Assembly: GCA_001770235.1 (NCBI GenBank)
Contig: MEQN01000027.1
Coordinates: 6,395-25,741, forward strand
Length of the DNA stretch: 19,347 bases
Reading direction: 5' to 3'
Origin: Betaproteobacteria bacterium RBG_16_58_11
GTDB taxonomy: Bacteria; Pseudomonadota; Gammaproteobacteria; Burkholderiales; Thiobacteraceae
This document shows positions 8,364 to 16,068 of this stretch, in pieces. Position numbers and translations under genes: made by a program. Within the stretch, counting starts at the first letter, position 1. Every line of letters begins with the position of its first letter. The notes under the pieces were generated by a model. That model saw nothing but the letters and a program-made list of their open reading frames with translations, ran no database searches and was not told the origin of the DNA.

Positions 8364-11300
8364 GTGGCTTCCTGGCTCCCCTTACTGCGCCGCATTCTTT
8401 TCTACGCCACCATGGCGGGGATGCTGGCGTTCGCGTCGATCATCGTTGCCTTGCGCTGGTGGGTGCTGCCCGAGATCGGCCATTATCGCGCCGACATCGA
8501 AGCGCAAATCTCGCGCGCCGCCGGGCAGAAAGTTGCTATCGGCGATATTCAGGCAAGCTGGCGCGGCCTGCGTCCGCACCTCAAGCTGGGACAAGTGGTG
8601 ATTCACGATCGCGCCGGCCTGCCGGCGCTGGCTTTCGACGGCGTCGAGGCCACGCTCTCCTGGCGCACGCTCTACGCCTTGGAATTGCGCCTGCATCACT
8701 TGGAAATATTTCGCCCGCGCCTGGAGATCAAGCGCGAGAAGAATGGCCTGATTTATGTTTCCGGCATTGCGGTGAACGATCCCGCCACGCCGCATGGCTT
8801 CGGCGACTGGTTGCTGCGGCAGGAAGCGATTCATATCCACCATGCCGCCATCGAATGGCAGGATAATTTGCGCGGTGCGCCCCCCTTGGCATTGGCGGAT
8901 GTGGGCTTGCGAATCGAAGGCGGCAGCCGGCGCCATCGCTTCGGCTTGCAGGCTTCCGCGCCGAAGGAGCTTGCTTCCACCCTGGATGTGCGCGGCGATC
9001 TGCGCGGCGTCTCCTTCGAGCGTTGGCAGGAGTGGTCGGGCAGCCTTTACGCCAATCTCGGTGATACGGATATCAGCGCCTGGCGCGCCTGGGTGGATTT
9101 ACCTTATCGCATCAATCAAGGCCATGGCAGCGTGCAATTGTGGGTGGATTTGAAGGCGGGCCATCCCAGCGCGGTGACCGGTTTGGTGAAATTGCAGAGT
9201 GTCAAAGCGCGGCTCGGCAAGCATCTTCCCGAACTGGATTTGGCGCGGTTGACGGGGCGTCTGGCGTGGCGTGAGCTGCCGCGTGGTTTCGAAATGGAAG
9301 CCAAGCAAATCGAAGTGGATGCGGGCGCGGGCCGCCAATTTTCCACCCAAGCGATGCTCGCGCGCTACCAGGCAGCCGAAGGCAAGACGCTGGAGCAGGG
9401 CGAGTTTCATGCAGGCGCGTTCGACATCGCACCTTTGCTCGCCTTGTCGGAATATCTCCCCTTATCCGACGCGCAGCGTGACATATTGAAGGGATGGTCG
9501 CCCCAGGGCAGGTACAAATCGCTGGATTTGAAATGGGAGGGCGCGCGCGAATCCCCGCAAAAATATAGCATCAAGAGCGAATTTCAAAACGTAGGCATCA
9601 AGCCTGTCGGCAAGGCGCCCGGATTCAGCAATATGAGCGGCTCGATGCAAGCGGATGAGCAAGGCGGCAAGCTGAAGCTCGAAGGCAAACAGGCCACGCT
9701 CGACATGCCGCTGGTGTTTCGTCATCTGCTGAATTTCGACGATTTGGCCGCAACGGCCAAATGGCGCATCAAAAATCAGCGCGTAACCTTTGATCTAGAG
9801 AAAGCGAATTTCTCCAACGCACATTTAAGCGGCAGCATCGAAGCTATTTATGAGTCTTCCCCCGATAGTGCCGGCCATCTCGATCTGACTGGTGCGTTGA
9901 CGCGCGGTGACGGTACGGCGGCTTACCAATATATTCCGCGCGTGGTGGGGGACAATACCTATCTGTGGCTCAAAGAGGCAGTGCTGAAAGGTGGTTCCGA
10001 TGATGTGCGGATCAAGGTCAAAGGCCCCCTTGATCGCTTTCCATTCGTCGATGATCGGGAGGGTATCTTCCAAATTACCGCCAAGGTGAAAGACGTCACT
10101 CTGCGCTATGCACCGAGTTGGCCACAGATCGAACAAATTCAGGCCGCTCTCGATTTCCACGGCAAACGCATGGAAATCACCGCATCGCAAGGCATGATTC
10201 TCGGTACGAGTTTGCCGCGCGTTAAAGTGCTTATCCCGGATTTGCTTGTGCATGACGAAATAATAGAGATCGATGGCGAGGCGCAAGGCGGTACCGCGAA
10301 TTTCTTGCGCTTTATCGAGGAGAGTCCGGTCGCGCAGAGCATCGATCACTTCACGCAGCCCATGAAAGCCGAAGGCAACGGCAAGCTCGCCCTATCACTG
10401 CGCATGCCATTACGCCGTTTACCTGTTACGCGCGTGGTCGGCAGTTACCAATTCACGGCGAATAAAATTTGGCTGAGCGCCCAAGGTCCAGTCTTGGATC
10501 AAGCCTCCGGGAAAATTGATTTTACCGATTCTTCGTTGACCATTCCGCGCATCACCGGGCAGGCTTTAGGCGGGCCCATCACGATCAGCGCGAATCCTGC
10601 ACCGGGCGGGGTGGTGCGCGTGACCGCGGGCGGACGTTTCACGGCCGGAGGATTACAGCAGGCCTATCCTGGCGCGTTGAGCCAACGCTTGAAGGGGGCA
10701 TCTGACTGGTCAGCCTCAATCGCGCTGCGCAAAAAGGCGGCAAACTTTACGCTGGTGTCGAATCTAGTTGGACTGAGTTCCGATCTACCCTACCCGCTGG
10801 CAAAAGCGGCGCAAGAGAGCATGCCGCTTAAATTCGAGCGGCGCTTGCTGGATGCGAATCACGATGCCTTGGATCTGAGTCTGGGGCGCGCTTTGTCTGT
10901 GCACTTGCTGCGCGATACCGAAGGCGAAGCCGCCATGGTCGAAAAAGGCACCGTCATGCTCGGCGGCGCGGCCGCACCGACCCCGACCAACGATGGCGTC
11001 TGGGTGGATGGCGAGTTGGACAAACTGGATGCGGATGCCTGGCGCAGCCTGATACCAGCAAAAGAAAATGGTGCGTCAGCGTTGCCCTTGAGCGGGGTGC
11101 ATCTGAAGGTGAAAACGCTCGATTTTCTGGGTCGACGCTTCAGCAATCTGAATCTCAATGCCTGGACGCAGCGCGATACTTGGCAAGCGACATTGGATAG
11201 CGACGAAATGCAGGGGGGCGAAATAGTTTGGCGCGAGCGCGAAGGCGGCAAACTGGAAGCGCGCTTCAAACAGCTGACCTTTCCCGAGGCCGCGCCGGCA

Positions 11301-12155
11301 CGCGGCGTGCCGGTGGCCGGTGGCCGCGATATCGAACTACCCGCGCTGGATATCGTGATTGAGAATGCGCAATTGAAGCAGGTCAAGCTCGGCAAGTTGG
11401 AGTTGTTGGCGCGTAAGCAAGGCGCCGATTGGCGCATCGAGCGCATGCGCATGGTCAATCCCGAGGCGACGTTCAACGCCGATGGCGTGTGGCAAAGCTG
11501 GCTCGCGCAGCCGCTGACCAAGCTGAACCTGGAATTGGAAACGAAAGACGTGGGCAAGTTGCTGGCGCGGGTCGGGCATCCGGATCGGATTAAGGCCGGC
11601 ACGGCCAAGTTGAGCGGTAGCCTAAGTTGGCGTGGCAGCCCGCAGGATTTCAATTTGGCGAGCTTGAGCGGCGACATGAAACTCGACGCGCATCGCGGCC
11701 AGTTTTTGAAAGTCGATCCCGGTGTTGGCAAGCTGCTGGGCTTGCTCAGCTTGCAATCATTGCCGCGGCGCCTGACCCTGGATTTCCGCGATGTGTTCAG
11801 CGAAGGATTCGCGTTTGATAACATAGTCGGGATGATGAGCGTGAATCAGGGGGTGGTGGCCACGAATGATTTCGTGATGCAGGGTCCTGCCGCCGTGGTG
11901 ACCATGATCGGCACCACGGATCTGGCCAAGGAAACGCAAATATTGCGCGTGAAAGTGGTGCCCGGCGTGAGCGACAGCGTCTCGCTGGTGGCCTTCCTGG
12001 GTGGGCCGGCAGTGGGCCTGGGCGCGTTCATTTTGCAAAAATTATTGAAAGACCCGCTGGGCCAAATTGTGGCCTACGATTACGCGGTGACCGGCACCTG
12101 GGATAACCCGGTGGTCGCCAAAGTTAAAGCCAATGCAACGGAGTTCGCACAATGA
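8364..12155 (+). CDS. yhdP: YhdP family AsmA-like envelope protein
   Basis: Very large inner-membrane-anchored periplasmic protein of the AsmA-like group. In E. coli, YhdP works with TamB and YdbH in carrying phospholipids toward the outer membrane. It has 1263 residues, normal for the family. Residues ~10-35 (LFYATMAGMLAFASIIVALRW) form the single N-terminal membrane segment. The rest is long beta-rich repetitive sequence, and the C-terminal part has the conserved DYAVTGTWDNP near the end. The GTG at 8364 is preceded by an in-frame TAG at 8352 and by no clear ribosome site. An internal start is possible but would cut into the membrane segment. The stop overlaps the next gene as ATGA, so the following small gene is translationally coupled. 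Confidence 0.93.
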   Translation: MASWLPLLRRILFYATMAGMLAFASIIVALRWWVLPEIGHYRADIEAQISRAAGQKVAIGDIQASWRGLRPHLKLGQVVIHDRAGLPALAFDGVEATLSWRTLYALELRLHHLEIFRPRLEIKREKNGLIYVSGIAVNDPATPHGFGDWLLRQEAIHIHHAAIEWQDNLRGAPPLALADVGLRIEGGSRRHRFGLQASAPKELASTLDVRGDLRGVSFERWQEWSGSLYANLGDTDISAWRAWVDLPYRINQGHGSVQLWVDLKAGHPSAVTGLVKLQSVKARLGKHLPELDLARLTGRLAWRELPRGFEMEAKQIEVDAGAGRQFSTQAMLARYQAAEGKTLEQGEFHAGAFDIAPLLALSEYLPLSDAQRDILKGWSPQGRYKSLDLKWEGARESPQKYSIKSEFQNVGIKPVGKAPGFSNMSGSMQADEQGGKLKLEGKQATLDMPLVFRHLLNFDDLAATAKWRIKNQRVTFDLEKANFSNAHLSGSIEAIYESSPDSAGHLDLTGALTRGDGTAAYQYIPRVVGDNTYLWLKEAVLKGGSDDVRIKVKGPLDRFPFVDDREGIFQITAKVKDVTLRYAPSWPQIEQIQAALDFHGKRMEITASQGMILGTSLPRVKVLIPDLLVHDEIIEIDGEAQGGTANFLRFIEESPVAQSIDHFTQPMKAEGNGKLALSLRMPLRRLPVTRVVGSYQFTANKIWLSAQGPVLDQASGKIDFTDSSLTIPRITGQALGGPITISANPAPGGVVRVTAGGRFTAGGLQQAYPGALSQRLKGASDWSASIALRKKAANFTLVSNLVGLSSDLPYPLAKAAQESMPLKFERRLLDANHDALDLSLGRALSVHLLRDTEGEAAMVEKGTVMLGGAAAPTPTNDGVWVDGELDKLDADAWRSLIPAKENGASALPLSGVHLKVKTLDFLGRRFSNLNLNAWTQRDTWQATLDSDEMQGGEIVWREREGGKLEARFKQLTFPEAAPARGVPVAGGRDIELPALDIVIENAQLKQVKLGKLELLARKQGADWRIERMRMVNPEATFNADGVWQSWLAQPLTKLNLELETKDVGKLLARVGHPDRIKAGTAKLSGSLSWRGSPQDFNLASLSGDMKLDAHRGQFLKVDPGVGKLLGLLSLQSLPRRLTLDFRDVFSEGFAFDNIVGMMSVNQGVVATNDFVMQGPAAVVTMIGTTDLAKETQILRVKVVPGVSDSVSLVAFLGGPAVGLGAFILQKLLKDPLGQIVAYDYAVTGTWDNPVVAKVKANATEFAQ

Positions 12156-12484
12156 AGCTTAAGATTGTGTGCGGAATAATACTCGCGCTAGGCTCGATGA
12201 GCGCCGCTGCACAATCATTCAACGTGCCGGCGGAACTATGGCTCGCGCCGCGCAGCGGCCAAGCGGTGCGCGATAACGCGCAATTGAGTAAAGCATTCGC
12301 GGCTTATTTTCAGCTTGCCCAGCCGCGCGTGCGCTTGCATCATCACAAGCGGGACGAATCTTCCGCCCAAGCCGAAGAATTGCGCGGTTGGCTCATTGCC
12401 TTGGGCATCGAGGCCGGCCGCATTGAGCTCATGGAAGACAGCCCGACCGATCAACTCACTCTAGATATAACGGATAGCCGATGA
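12152..12484 (+). CDS. Small secreted protein, OmpA-like fragment, unknown function
   Basis: A 110-residue protein with a clear signal peptide: MKLK, then a hydrophobic stretch IVCGIILALGSMSA, with likely cleavage after AAA and before QS. The mature part is about 88 residues. Residues ~70-95 (SSAQAEELRGWLIALGIEAGRIEL) resemble the second half of an OmpA-type peptidoglycan-binding domain, where RAE..R.YL...G....RI is common. The first half of that domain is not recognisable, so binding is uncertain. It overlaps yhdP by ATGA at 12152-12155 and the nitrilase by ATGA at 12481-12484. It is therefore a true coupled gene rather than a chance frame. I do not recognise a named family. Confidence 0.8.
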   Translation: MKLKIVCGIILALGSMSAAAQSFNVPAELWLAPRSGQAVRDNAQLSKAFAAYFQLAQPRVRLHHHKRDESSAQAEELRGWLIALGIEAGRIELMEDSPTDQLTLDITDSR

Positions 12485-13365
12485 GCACCAAGACCGCCTC
12501 CAGTTTCGCCAAGAAAAAAACCCGCACCAGCTTTGCCAAGACCAAGGCGCAGCCGGGAGTGTTTAAAGTCGCTGCGATCCAAATGGCTTCCGGCCCGAAC
12601 GTGGCGGCCAACTTGGACGAGGCCGAGCGTCTGATCGAGATGGCGGTGGTGCAGGGCGCGAAACTGGTCGCGCTACCGGAATATTTTCCGGTGATGGGGG
12701 TTAAGGAGACGGATAAAGTCGCGGTGCGCGAGGAAGAAGGCAAAGGCCCGATTCAGCGCTTTCTGGCCAACCAAGCCAAGAAACATAAAATCTGGCTGGT
12801 CGGCGGCTCGATCCCGCTCGAAGCGTCGATCCCGAACAAGGTGCGCAATAGCTGCCTGGTGTACGACGACAAGGGCAAAGTGGTTGCGCGCTACGACAAA
12901 ATTCACCTATTCAACCTCGATCTTGGCAACGAACATTATCACGAGGAAGCGACCATCGAGCCGGGCAAGAAAATCGTCACCGTCGATACGCCCTTCGGCA
13001 AACTCGGTTTGTCGATTTGTTACGACTTGCGCTTCCCCGAACTGTTTCGCGCCATGGGCGATGTGGACATCATCGTGCTGCCCTCCGCCTTTACCGACAC
13101 CACCGGCAAGGCGCATTGGGAAACGCTGGTGCGGGCACGCGCCATCGAAAACCTCGCCTATGTGATTGCCCCCGCGCAGGGCGGCTATCACCTCTCTGGG
13201 CGCGAAACCCACGGCAACAGCATGATCGTCGATCCCTGGGGCGTAGTGCTGGATCGTCTGCCGCGCGGTTCGGGTGTGGTGATCGCGGGTGTGAACCCGG
13301 CGTATCAAGCCAGCCTGCGCAACAGCCTGCCTGCGTTGAAGCATCGTACTTTGCATAAGTGTTGA
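12481..13365 (+). CDS. Nitrilase-superfamily carbon-nitrogen hydrolase (deaminated-glutathione amidase / Nit1 type)
   Basis: Cytosolic amidase of the nitrilase fold. The catalytic triad is complete: E67 in LPEYF, K140 in YDKIHLFN and C180 in GLSICYDLRFPE. The CYDLRFPELFRAMG and NEHYHEE contexts are closest to the Nit1/YbeM branch, which removes the amide from deaminated glutathione as metabolite repair; omega-amidase (Nit2) is the alternative. At 294 residues it carries about 27 extra N-terminal residues before the usual FKVAAIQM start. This extension is basic and contains a near-duplication, SFAKKKTRT/SFAKTKA. The ATG at 12481 overlaps the previous stop by ATGA, supporting this long start. 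It normally sits next to tldD; here an accessory patch follows. Confidence 0.93.
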   Translation: MSTKTASSFAKKKTRTSFAKTKAQPGVFKVAAIQMASGPNVAANLDEAERLIEMAVVQGAKLVALPEYFPVMGVKETDKVAVREEEGKGPIQRFLANQAKKHKIWLVGGSIPLEASIPNKVRNSCLVYDDKGKVVARYDKIHLFNLDLGNEHYHEEATIEPGKKIVTVDTPFGKLGLSICYDLRFPELFRAMGDVDIIVLPSAFTDTTGKAHWETLVRARAIENLAYVIAPAQGGYHLSGRETHGNSMIVDPWGVVLDRLPRGSGVVIAGVNPAYQASLRNSLPALKHRTLHKC

Positions 13366-13368
13366 TGG

Positions 13369-13417
13369 GGGAGAGGTGAGCAGTAAGCGGTTAGCTGAAA
13401 CATTGCTCCCTGCTCCC
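13369..13417. terminator. Hairpin after the nitrilase gene, possible end of the yhdP operon
   Basis: Left arm 13369-13382 (GGGAG AGG T GAGCA) pairs with right arm 13404-13417 (TGCTCCCT G CTCCC): 13 pairs with one bulged base on each side and a 21-base loop, beginning three bases after the stop codon. It is strong and GC-rich, but no T-run follows, so it may act as a 3' RNA-stabilising stem instead of an intrinsic terminator. It also marks the left edge of the accessory patch. Confidence 0.4.
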
Positions 13418-13560
13418 GGTCAGTAGGACCAAAGTCTAATTTGCCCCTTCGATACCCAGCGCATGATGGTCATGCTGGTTGAACTACATGTGAGCCTGAT
13501 ACAGGGCTTTTTCACCCATATCGATAAGCCGATGAAGATCATGGCGTGCATGGCAAATAT

Positions 13561-13710
13561 TCGATTTTTACTATGCATCAACTATTAGTGCTCTTTTTTA
13601 CATTTTGGCGTCGATTTTTACAGTCATCGCAAGCATCTCGATATACGTGTTGATTTTTACAATAGCATTGCTTATATTGTCGATTATTACAATTAAATAT
13701 CGACTCTTAC
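13561..13710 (+). repeat. Array of six TCGATTTTTAC-like 11-mers before the Fic gene
   Basis: Copies: TCGATTTTTAC at 13561-13571 and 13611-13621; CTCTTTTTTAC (degenerate) at 13591-13601; TTGATTTTTAC at 13650-13660; TCGATTATTAC at 13680-13690; TCGACTCTTAC at 13700-13710. All are in the same orientation. Distances between their last bases are 30, 20, 39, 30 and 20. The last copy ends two bases before the ATG at 13712, where a ribosome site should be. The layout suggests operator sites read by a DNA-binding protein, possibly the Fic protein itself through its C-terminal region. Confidence 0.7.
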
Positions 13711-13711
13711 C

Positions 13712-15235
13712 ATGGCTGATCAGTTGATTGGTTATAACGGTCTTATCCGTTCCAAGGCGCTGTTGTGTCGTCCAGATCGTTGCACCTCCCGGGTGTCTTC
13801 CCGTTACGCGGTTAAACAGATACATGAGTCTGGGGATAGCAGCAGGGAGGTCATCTATCCGCATCAGTTCGCGTTTGAGGATACGCTGCCACGTCATCTG
13901 GAGTTCTGCCTCAAGCATGAGGGTATCAACCTCGAAGTCTTGAAAGCCCTGTTCGACAAGACCGGTCCGCAGCCTTACGCCGACTGGCTGAAAAATTCGC
14001 CATCCAGTCTTTACGCAAGAAGAGTCTGCTTCCTTTACGAATGGCTGCTGGATCAGAAATTGCCTGTGCACGATGTTACCGCAGGGCACTACACGCCGGC
14101 CGCCGATCCTGGGATGTACTTTCTGCCGGAAGGGATTCGCGAGCGCCGTTTCCGCGTCATTAACAACCTTCCAGGCCCGCCCGCTTTTTGTCCGCTGGTG
14201 CGCAGAGCCCCGCTGCTTGAAGCCTTCATCCGCAAAAACCTGAAAGGCCAGATCACCGCAGCCTTGGCGGGGATGGATGCGGAAGCGCTGGCCCGGGCAG
14301 TGGACTACCTGTACCTGGCCGAAACGAAGTCTTCCTACGGCATCGAACGGGAAACGCCAACGCCTGAGCGGATGCGCCGGTTCCGGCAGTTGCTCGAAGC
14401 GGCAGGAGAAGATGTCGCGCTGGATGAGGACTGCTTCGTAGGCTGGCAGAACGAGATCATGGAGCCACGCCGACGTGAAGCCGGCTTCCGTGCGATCCAG
14501 AATTGGCTGGGAAAGAGCGGCTATCGTCATCGCCACCGTGCCGATTACATCCCGCCTGCCGCAGAGGATGTCCGTATTTTGATGCAAGGTCTGGCTGACT
14601 ATTGCCGCCGTGCTGAAAGTGGCGGCATCGACCCGGTAATAGCGTCTGCCTGTGCCTCATTCGGCTTTGTGTTCATCCACCCGTTCATTGACGGCAACGG
14701 ACGGCTGCATCGGTTTCTGCTGCACCATTTACTGCGAAGGACGGGATTCACTCCCCCAGGCGCATTGGTGCCCGTTTCTTCCGTGATGTATGGCGATCTT
14801 GTTGCCTATTCGGAGATTTTGCATGCATTTTCAAAGCCGGTAATGGCGCTGCTGGAGTATTACATCGAGGAAAACAACGAGGCCATTAGGGTAACGTCCA
14901 AGCACCCTCGCGACTTTTACGCTTATTTCGATGCGACACGAATTGTGGAGTATGTATATGGCGCCATCGAGAAAGCCGTTGAGGAGGATCTGCCACTCGA
15001 GGTCACCTATCTTCAGTGCTACGACGCGGCCTATGGCCGCATCAATGCCAGGTTTGACATGCCCAGACGCGAGTTGGACCTGTTCATACAGGTTGCCGTT
15101 GACAATGGGGGGAACCTCTCCATCGGCAAACGTAAAAGTCATTTTTCCTTGCTGACCAGGCAGCAGATTGCGGAGATGCAGTCCATCATAAGGAAATGCT
15201 TCGAGCCGTTTTTCGCCAAACAGCGGGCTTCCTGA
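13712..15235 (+). CDS. Fic family protein (predicted AMP-transferase)
   Basis: 507-residue Fic-domain protein. The catalytic motif HPFIDGNGRLHR at residues 323-334 matches the canonical HPFx(D/E)GNGRxxR, with H323 as base, so transfer of AMP from ATP to a target hydroxyl is expected. Upstream, KSSYGIER (S208, E212) matches the self-inhibitory (S/T)xxxE(G/N) helix except that the last position is Arg. After the Fic core, residues ~400-507 look helical and end with ELDLFIQVAVDNGGNLSIGK, which could be a winged-helix DNA-binding part. The target is unknown. The ATG at 13712 has no ribosome site and directly follows the 11-mer array; leaderless translation or a later start is possible. Base composition is visibly less GC-rich than in the flanking core genes, suggesting acquisition. 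Confidence 0.92.
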   Translation: MADQLIGYNGLIRSKALLCRPDRCTSRVSSRYAVKQIHESGDSSREVIYPHQFAFEDTLPRHLEFCLKHEGINLEVLKALFDKTGPQPYADWLKNSPSSLYARRVCFLYEWLLDQKLPVHDVTAGHYTPAADPGMYFLPEGIRERRFRVINNLPGPPAFCPLVRRAPLLEAFIRKNLKGQITAALAGMDAEALARAVDYLYLAETKSSYGIERETPTPERMRRFRQLLEAAGEDVALDEDCFVGWQNEIMEPRRREAGFRAIQNWLGKSGYRHRHRADYIPPAAEDVRILMQGLADYCRRAESGGIDPVIASACASFGFVFIHPFIDGNGRLHRFLLHHLLRRTGFTPPGALVPVSSVMYGDLVAYSEILHAFSKPVMALLEYYIEENNEAIRVTSKHPRDFYAYFDATRIVEYVYGAIEKAVEEDLPLEVTYLQCYDAAYGRINARFDMPRRELDLFIQVAVDNGGNLSIGKRKSHFSLLTRQQIAEMQSIIRKCFEPFFAKQRAS

Positions 15236-15340
15236 TTTCACTTGTCAGCCGATAACTGGGGTCTTCCTCCTGATGTGTCGGTATCGCCATTTTGACGGGC
15301 GCGGCAAATAACTTTTCAGACAACAGCTTTATTTTATAGA

Positions 15341-15359
15341 GATAAATTCCGGAATTATC
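15341..15359. other. Short perfect palindrome between the Fic and toxin-antitoxin genes
   Basis: AATTCCGGAATT (15345-15356) is a perfect 12-bp palindrome, extended outward by GAT and ATC with one bulged base. It lies in the 232-base gap 15236-15467, which otherwise shows only the toxin-antitoxin promoter. It has no hairpin loop, so a protein-binding site is more likely than a terminator; chance is possible. Confidence 0.3.
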
Positions 15360-15405
15360 CAGCCCCTTTTGATTTTGCGTTTGTCGCGCCATTGCATTGA
15401 GACCA

Positions 15406-15434
15406 TTGAAGAGACCTGTTTAGAGTGCTATATT
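15406..15434 (+). promoter_or_regulatory. Sigma-70-type promoter of the toxin-antitoxin pair
   Basis: TTGAAG (15406-15411), 17-base spacer, TATATT (15429-15434), with TG just before the -10 as TGCTATATT. Transcription would start near 15441 and the antitoxin ATG is at 15468, with TGGGGT at 15455-15460 as ribosome site. GTTTA (15418-15422) and TAAAC (15441-15445) form an inverted pair around the -10, and TTTAAAC (15446-15452) follows, a plausible antitoxin operator. Confidence 0.6.
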
Positions 15435-15467
15435 TAGCCTTAAACTTTAAACGATGGGGTCAATCAA

Positions 15468-15722
15468 ATGGCAAATGTGATCTTGGCGGAAACGTCCGCG
15501 AGTGTTTCTGAGCTGAAAAAGAATCCGATGGCGACGGTCGCGGCCGGTGAGGGTTTTCCGGTGGCGATCCTGAACCGTAATGAGCCGGCCTTCTATTGCG
15601 TTCCGGCCAAGGCTTATGAAGCGCTGATCGACAAGCTGGAAGATATGGAGTTGAATGCCATTGCCGATGCGCGCTTGAAGGACGGCAAACCGCTCGTGCG
15701 GGTAAAGCTTGATGAGCTATAA
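15468..15722 (+). CDS. Type II antitoxin, Phd/YefM (StbD-like) family
   Basis: 84-residue antitoxin that should bind and neutralise the following RelE toxin and repress its own promoter. Residues 1-55 (ASVSELKKNPMATV, then PVAILNRNEPAFYCVP) are the Phd/YefM-type DNA-binding fold, closest in my memory to plasmid StbD. The C-terminal 24 residues (ELNAIADARL, then KPLVRVKLDEL) resemble the toxin-wrapping tail of E. coli RelB, which ends KPVRVTLDEL. The stop overlaps the toxin start by 11 bases (15712-15722), the coupling usual for such pairs and consistent with antitoxin being made first. A good sigma-70-like promoter lies 34-62 bases upstream. Confidence 0.93.
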   Translation: MANVILAETSASVSELKKNPMATVAAGEGFPVAILNRNEPAFYCVPAKAYEALIDKLEDMELNAIADARLKDGKPLVRVKLDEL

Positions 15723-15993
15723 GCTGAGCTTTCATCCCGATGCGTTGGCGGAGTGGCGAAAGCTGGATGCAACAGTGAGCGAGCAGTTCAAGAAGAAGCT
15801 GGCTGAACGCTTGCAACATCCGCGTGTGCCTGCGGCAAGGCTGGCTGGGCACAAGGATCGTTACAAGATCAAGCTGCGTAGTGTGGGATATCGCCTAGTA
15901 TATGAAGTGCGGAATGCCGTGTTGTTGGTGATAGTGGTTGCAGTTGGCAAGCGAGAGCGTAATGCGGTGTACCGCGTGGCTGCAAAAAGGTAG
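15712..15993 (+). CDS. relE: Type II toxin RelE (ribosome-dependent mRNA interferase)
   Basis: 93-residue RelE-fold toxin that cleaves mRNA in the ribosomal A site when freed from antitoxin. From the ATG at 15712 it aligns without gaps to E. coli RelE as I remember it: EWRKLDATVSEQFKKKLAER, YKIKLRSVGYRLVYEV, VAVGKRERNAVY. The catalytic residues R61, R81 and Y87 fall at the same numbers, so it looks active. A TTG three bases earlier is a less likely start. It overlaps the antitoxin gene by 11 bases. The StbE plasmid toxin is an equally good name for the same family. It is the last gene of the accessory patch before tldD. Confidence 0.94.
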   Translation: MSYKLSFHPDALAEWRKLDATVSEQFKKKLAERLQHPRVPAARLAGHKDRYKIKLRSVGYRLVYEVRNAVLLVIVVAVGKRERNAVYRVAAKR

Positions 15994-16068
15994 GAGCATC
16001 TTCCTGGAATATGCGCTCAGGGCCGCCATGCGCACCCCATTTTGAATAGTTTCTAAGTGAGTATAAAT

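Larger units (their letters stand above)
13366..13711 (+). promoter_or_regulatory. 346-base gene-free control region before the Fic gene
   Basis: The left 180 bases hold the hairpin at 13369-13417 and a 6-bp dyad GCATGATGGTCATGC at 13461-13475. I find no supported gene there; a 41-codon frame at 13463-13588 has no ribosome site. From about 13555 the sequence becomes strongly AT-rich and carries the TCGATTTTTAC repeat array, which runs up to the Fic start codon. No convincing -35/-10 pair could be separated from the T-rich repeats. Confidence 0.6.

Noticed and set aside
13463..13588. 41-codon frame starting MMVMLVELHV in the gap before the Fic gene
   Set aside because: No ribosome site, no recognised family, and it ends inside the 11-mer array. 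A decayed gene is possible but not supported.
13561..13710. The 11-mer array as a CRISPR array
   Set aside because: Repeats are too short, diverge from one another, spacings vary from 20 to 39 bases, and no cas gene is nearby.
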